A stretch of 64,000 nucleotides of DNA from Psychroserpens luteolus. Its GTDB lineage: Bacteria; Bacteroidota; Bacteroidia; Flavobacteriales; Flavobacteriaceae. Location: the NCBI RefSeq assembly GCF_021032705.1, contig NZ_JAHVXI010000004.1, positions 1 through 64,000 on the forward strand, given 5' to 3'. Both the position numbers and the translations under genes were made by a program. Under the pieces are notes generated by a model. The model did not search any database and was not told the origin of the DNA. It saw only the letters and a list, made by a program, of their open reading frames with translations. This document shows positions 60,654 through 64,000 of this stretch, one piece after another (the first letter of the stretch is position 1; every line of letters starts with the position of its first letter).

Positions 60654-63173
60654 ATGAAGCACCTCTACTTATTTTTAATTACATTTTTTTTACTGTCTAC
60701 AGCACAAGCCCAAATTATTTCTTTTCCCGATGTCAATTTCGAGAATGCCTTGATGAATACTAACTGTATAGATATTGACGACGATGGGTTGGGAGATATA
60801 GATGCAGATGCTAATGACGATGGGTATATTACAGTAAGTGAAATAGCAATGGTTACCAATTTATACATCAATAATCAAAATATTTCGAATCTAAGCGGAA
60901 TTGAAAATTTCAGTAGTCTGGAAATCTTAAAATGTGCTTTTAATGACATACCCAATGCAGATTTGAGTGCATTAACCAATTTAAAAACCTTGGATATGGC
61001 ACTTAATGATCTTACAGCTATTGATGTAAATAGCCTCGCTAATATTGAGATTTTACGACTTGATAATAATGATCTAACAAACCTAGATATAAGCTTAAAT
61101 CCTAATTTGATTAACCTGTCTGTTGGAAACAATGCATTGACCACATTAAATACTAGTAATAATTTTAATTTAATGGAGTTGGCCTGTAATGGTAATGGCA
61201 TAGCGACGCTAGATATTAGTAATAATAGTAATCTAACCCGTTTGATTTGTTCGGGAAACCAATTACAAGTGCTTGATCTAATGTCTAATCCTAATTTAGA
61301 GTATATATCATGTCGATCTAATGATTTATCAAGTTTAGATATTAGCTTAAATCCAAGTATCACTGTTTTAGATTGTGTTAATAATAATATTAGTAGCTTG
61401 AACTTAGGAACAAATACTTCATTTATAAATCTCTCCATTGGAGAAAATCCATTGCCTGTCATAGATCTAAGTTGGTTTCTTGATTTGGAAACTATTGATA
61501 TTTTTGATCTTCATTATCCAGATACTGATTTTTCCATCTTTCCAAACCTTAGAAATCTTTATGCAAGTGGAAGCGATTTTACAACGCTTGATTTAAGTCA
61601 GAATCAAAATCTGTCTCAAATGTTTGTGAGTAATAGTCTCTTGCTGGAAACGATAAACATTAAAAACGGGACAGCTTTAGATGGGATCTCAGCATTTAAT
61701 GTGCCAAGCCTTAATTATGTTTGTATTGATAATATTTCTAGCGAGCTATGGGTTCAAAATGTATTTGCGAATTCGAGTGTTCAAGTCAATTCATACTGTG
61801 ATTTTGATTATGGAGGCTCATTTTTTGAATTAAATGGTACAATCACTTTTGATGCTGATAATAATGGTTGTGATGCTCAGGATATTAATACTGTAAATTT
61901 AAAATTACAGGTTATTAATGATACCTACACTGAAACGGCAATAACATCAAGCTCTGAGAATTATACCTTACAACTGTTAGAGGGAAACAGTACGATAACA
62001 GCTAGTTTAGAAAACCCAAACTATTTTATAGTTCAACCCTCCAGTGTTAGTCTGCAATTCCCTCAAGATGTTAGTCCGTTTTCTCAGGATTTTTGCATCG
62101 TACCAAATGGGATTCAAAACGATCTGGAAATAATAATAACGCCTACCAGTATTACTCAAGCTGGATTTAATGCAAGTTACAGACTATTTTATAGAAACAA
62201 AGGGAACACACAAGCCTCAGGAAATTTAAGCTTTGTCTTTGATGACAATATCATGGATTTTCAGTCATCTTCGTTGGCACCAACTGTTACAGCAGGAAAC
62301 CTTTCATGGACATTCAATAATCTGTTGCCTTTTGAAACGCGGTTTATTGATTTAGAATTTTCGCTAAACGCAACTACTGATCCAGATTTTCCACTATCAA
62401 ATGGAGATATTGTGAACACAGAAGCAATGATAACGACAACACCTGCTGATGTTTTGCCTTCGGATAATACGTTTATGCTTGATCAGACTATCGTTAATTC
62501 ATTTGATCCAAACGACAAAACCTGTCTGGAAGGTGAGACCATAAGAGAAGCTATGGTAGGAGAGTATCTTCACTATTTAATTCGCTTTGAAAATATAGGT
62601 ACTGCAAACGCTATAAACGTTGTTATAAAAGACAATATTGATATTAGTAAATTTGATATCAATTCTCTAATTCCGTTGCATGCAAGTCATGATTTTATAA
62701 CTAGAATTCGAAATACAAATGAAGTCGAATTTATATTTGAAAATATCAACTTGCCATTTGATGATGCTAATAACGATGGTTTTGTAGTGTTTAAAATAAA
62801 AACCTTAGAGACGTTGATGGTAGGTGATACGTTTAGTAATGATGCCGAAATTTTCTTCGATTTTAACTTTCCTATTGTAACCAATGATTATCAAACTACG
62901 GTCGAAGACAATTTGTCTGTTAATGAGTTTGAATTGGGTTCGACCATACAAGTGTATCCTAATCCGGTTCAAGATCAATTATACATCACTTCTGAAGTGG
63001 TACTTAACAAGACTACTATATATGATGTGAATGGTCGCGTATTACAACACATCATTTTTATTGGAAATGAGTTAGAACGTACTATAGATGTTGCGGATTT
63101 ATCAAAAGGTATTTATTTTGTAAAGCTTTCTTCGGAAAATGGAAGTACAACGCAAAAGATTATAAAGCAATAA
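60654..63173 (+). CDS. Secreted leucine-rich-repeat protein with type IX sorting domain
   Basis: An 839-aa exported protein. Signal peptide (LYLFLITFFLLSTAQAQ), an Asp-rich, EF-hand- or dockerin-like stretch (about 41-60, DIDDDGLGDIDADANDDGY), then about 15 leucine-rich repeats (about 68-360) of the bacterial NxxLxxLDLSxNxx type. After that comes a beta-sandwich region with the conserved FDPNDKTCLEG block (about 615-625) seen in many Bacteroidota surface proteins. The last 75 residues are a type A sorting domain (IQVYPNPVQDQLYITS ... LSKGIYFVKL). Probable adhesin or binding protein exported by the type IX system. Confidence 0.93.
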   Translation: MKHLYLFLITFFLLSTAQAQIISFPDVNFENALMNTNCIDIDDDGLGDIDADANDDGYITVSEIAMVTNLYINNQNISNLSGIENFSSLEILKCAFNDIPNADLSALTNLKTLDMALNDLTAIDVNSLANIEILRLDNNDLTNLDISLNPNLINLSVGNNALTTLNTSNNFNLMELACNGNGIATLDISNNSNLTRLICSGNQLQVLDLMSNPNLEYISCRSNDLSSLDISLNPSITVLDCVNNNISSLNLGTNTSFINLSIGENPLPVIDLSWFLDLETIDIFDLHYPDTDFSIFPNLRNLYASGSDFTTLDLSQNQNLSQMFVSNSLLLETINIKNGTALDGISAFNVPSLNYVCIDNISSELWVQNVFANSSVQVNSYCDFDYGGSFFELNGTITFDADNNGCDAQDINTVNLKLQVINDTYTETAITSSSENYTLQLLEGNSTITASLENPNYFIVQPSSVSLQFPQDVSPFSQDFCIVPNGIQNDLEIIITPTSITQAGFNASYRLFYRNKGNTQASGNLSFVFDDNIMDFQSSSLAPTVTAGNLSWTFNNLLPFETRFIDLEFSLNATTDPDFPLSNGDIVNTEAMITTTPADVLPSDNTFMLDQTIVNSFDPNDKTCLEGETIREAMVGEYLHYLIRFENIGTANAINVVIKDNIDISKFDINSLIPLHASHDFITRIRNTNEVEFIFENINLPFDDANNDGFVVFKIKTLETLMVGDTFSNDAEIFFDFNFPIVTNDYQTTVEDNLSVNEFELGSTIQVYPNPVQDQLYITSEVVLNKTTIYDVNGRVLQHIIFIGNELERTIDVADLSKGIYFVKLSSENGSTTQKIIKQ

Positions 63174-63205
63174 AAAATCCCGAGCATTACGCTCAGGATT
63201 TTTAG
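63173..63205 (+). terminator. Terminator after the LRR gene
   Basis: Stem AAAAATCC-CGAGC / GCTC-A-GGATTTTT around ATTAC, followed by Ts, beginning at the stop codon. It could also serve the convergent secA. Confidence 0.85.
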
Positions 63206-63347
63206 TTTTATGTTGGACTCCACATCACATGCGGAATGCTATGTTTTGTACTATGAGATCCTAAACCAAGTTCAGGGTGACGAGTTACTCTTCATTTGAT
63301 ATGCCTCCTGTTGTCACTTAGCGTTTGAGTGAGACACCAAATAGTAC

Positions 63348-64000
63348 TTAGTGCTCGACTAAGACCCATTCGCCTTTAGCTATTAAAGGGATGGCTTGTT
63401 TATACTTGACCGTTTTATTTTCACCACTCATCACATGCTTAATCGTAACTTTATCATTACGTCCAATTTTTGGTTGCTCTCTAACAATAGTTTCAACCAC
63501 TTGTTGTTGTTGACGTGATGCACCTGCACCAGCAGCTCTGCTTTGTGCTGCACGTTCATCCATATTTGGAATTTCATCCTTTTGCGTTTCTAGCTTCTCT
63601 TGCTTACGTGCTTTGGCTTCCTGGATATTATTTTGTGTTTCCGAAGGTAATTCGCCTTTAAATAAGAACGAGATCACATCTTTATTCACCTGGTCGATCA
63701 TTTCCTTGAACAACTCAAAAGCTTCAAACTTATAGATCAATAGTGGATCTTTTTGCTCGTGAACTGCTAATTGCACCGACTGCTTTAACTCATCCATTTT
63801 ACGTAAATGCGTTTTCCAAGCATCATCAACAATCGCCAAGGTAATGTTCTTTTCAAAATCGTTGATCAACTGCGTTCCTTTGGTTTCATACGCCTTTTCA
63901 AGGTCTGTTACCACTTGTAAGTTCTTTACACCATCGGTAAACGGCACCACGATACGCTTGTATTTATCACGTTGGTTCAAGTACACATTCTCAATCACTG
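63348..64000 (-). CDS. secA: Preprotein translocase ATPase SecA, C-terminal part
   Basis: The last 217 or so codons of secA, running off the window end. The visible part is the helical scaffold/wing region (ITLAIVDDAWKTHLRKMDELKQSV, LIYKFEAFELFKEMIDQVNKD, VISFLFKGELP), then a Gln/Ala/Lys-rich linker and the C-terminal tail ending GEWVLVEH. The tail has no Cys-rich zinc motif; instead it ends in a small beta-like domain (GRNDKVTIKHVMSGENKTVKYK), as appears usual for Bacteroidota SecA. The ATPase domains lie outside the window. Confidence 0.95.
   Translation of the reverse strand, partial: VIENVYLNQRDKYKRIVVPFTDGVKNLQVVTDLEKAYETKGTQLINDFEKNITLAIVDDAWKTHLRKMDELKQSVQLAVHEQKDPLLIYKFEAFELFKEMIDQVNKDVISFLFKGELPSETQNNIQEAKARKQEKLETQKDEIPNMDERAAQSRAAGAGASRQQQQVVETIVREQPKIGRNDKVTIKHVMSGENKTVKYKQAIPLIAKGEWVLVEH

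Overview
The window is a 64 kb stretch of chromosome from a member of the Flavobacteriaceae (Bacteroidota), probably a marine gliding type. The signs are an AT-rich sequence, type IX secretion and gliding genes (gldJ, porU, porV), several secreted proteins with the type IX C-terminal sorting domain, promoters of the Bacteroidota form TTG-N17-19-TAnnTTTG, and a TonB/ExbBD system. A closer placement, for example near Winogradskyella or Psychroserpens, would be a guess. Most of the window is ordinary, densely packed core genome.

Layout. 1-120: the 3' end of a 5S rRNA with its terminator. 219-7783: a PIF1-like helicase, an acyl-CoA dehydrogenase, anmK, a Glu/Leu-type amino-acid dehydrogenase and NhaD. 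7850-11463: exbB, exbD, a second ExbD-like gene lacking the usual membrane Asp, tonB and folC in one tight run. 11508-15801: a short GrpE-head-like protein, a divergent Hsp70 and, convergent and overlapping, a 502-aa membrane protein. 15961-16267: tRNA-Val whose 3' end and downstream flank occur a second time 162 bp away. 16268-24673: murF, gldJ, porU, porV. 24747-29699: cdd, pdhA, the PDH E2 gene, an M28 peptidase and an SDR. 29709-32476: small envelope proteins. 32694-36315: pyrG and yidC. 36443-45396: a triple-FAS1 lipoprotein, a MORN-repeat protein, mnmA, a secreted subtilase, a nitronate monooxygenase-like protein, an ATP-grasp enzyme and a MATE pump. 45398-49608: PAP2, GT2, a sugar-nucleotide epimerase, meaB, DUF2911. 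49788-52624: an ECF sigma factor, a probable anti-sigma factor and a highly charged repeat protein. 52717-55076: an M23 peptidase, then a TetR regulator with a secreted Asp-nucleophile hydrolase, each preceded by a matching palindrome. 55187-58858: a run of small lineage-specific membrane and secreted proteins. 58918-60241: an AT-rich two-gene unit with the geometry of an integron gene cassette. 60654-64000: a secreted leucine-rich-repeat protein and the 3' end of secA.

The most interesting item is the cassette-like unit. Read on the minus strand it starts with GTTAGGTGTA, carries a small membrane/coiled-coil gene abutting a 291-aa gene of unknown function, and ends with TACACCTAAC followed by a folded region and a second GTTAG. 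The two ends are exact reverse complements over 10 bp, as expected for an attC-bounded cassette, but no integrase is in view. Other items worth attention are the Asp-less ExbD paralogue, the GrpE-like/Hsp70/membrane-protein group, the duplicated tRNA 3' end, and the TetR operator pair, one of which overlaps a promoter -33 box. All statements rest on reading the sequence and recognising families; no searches were run.
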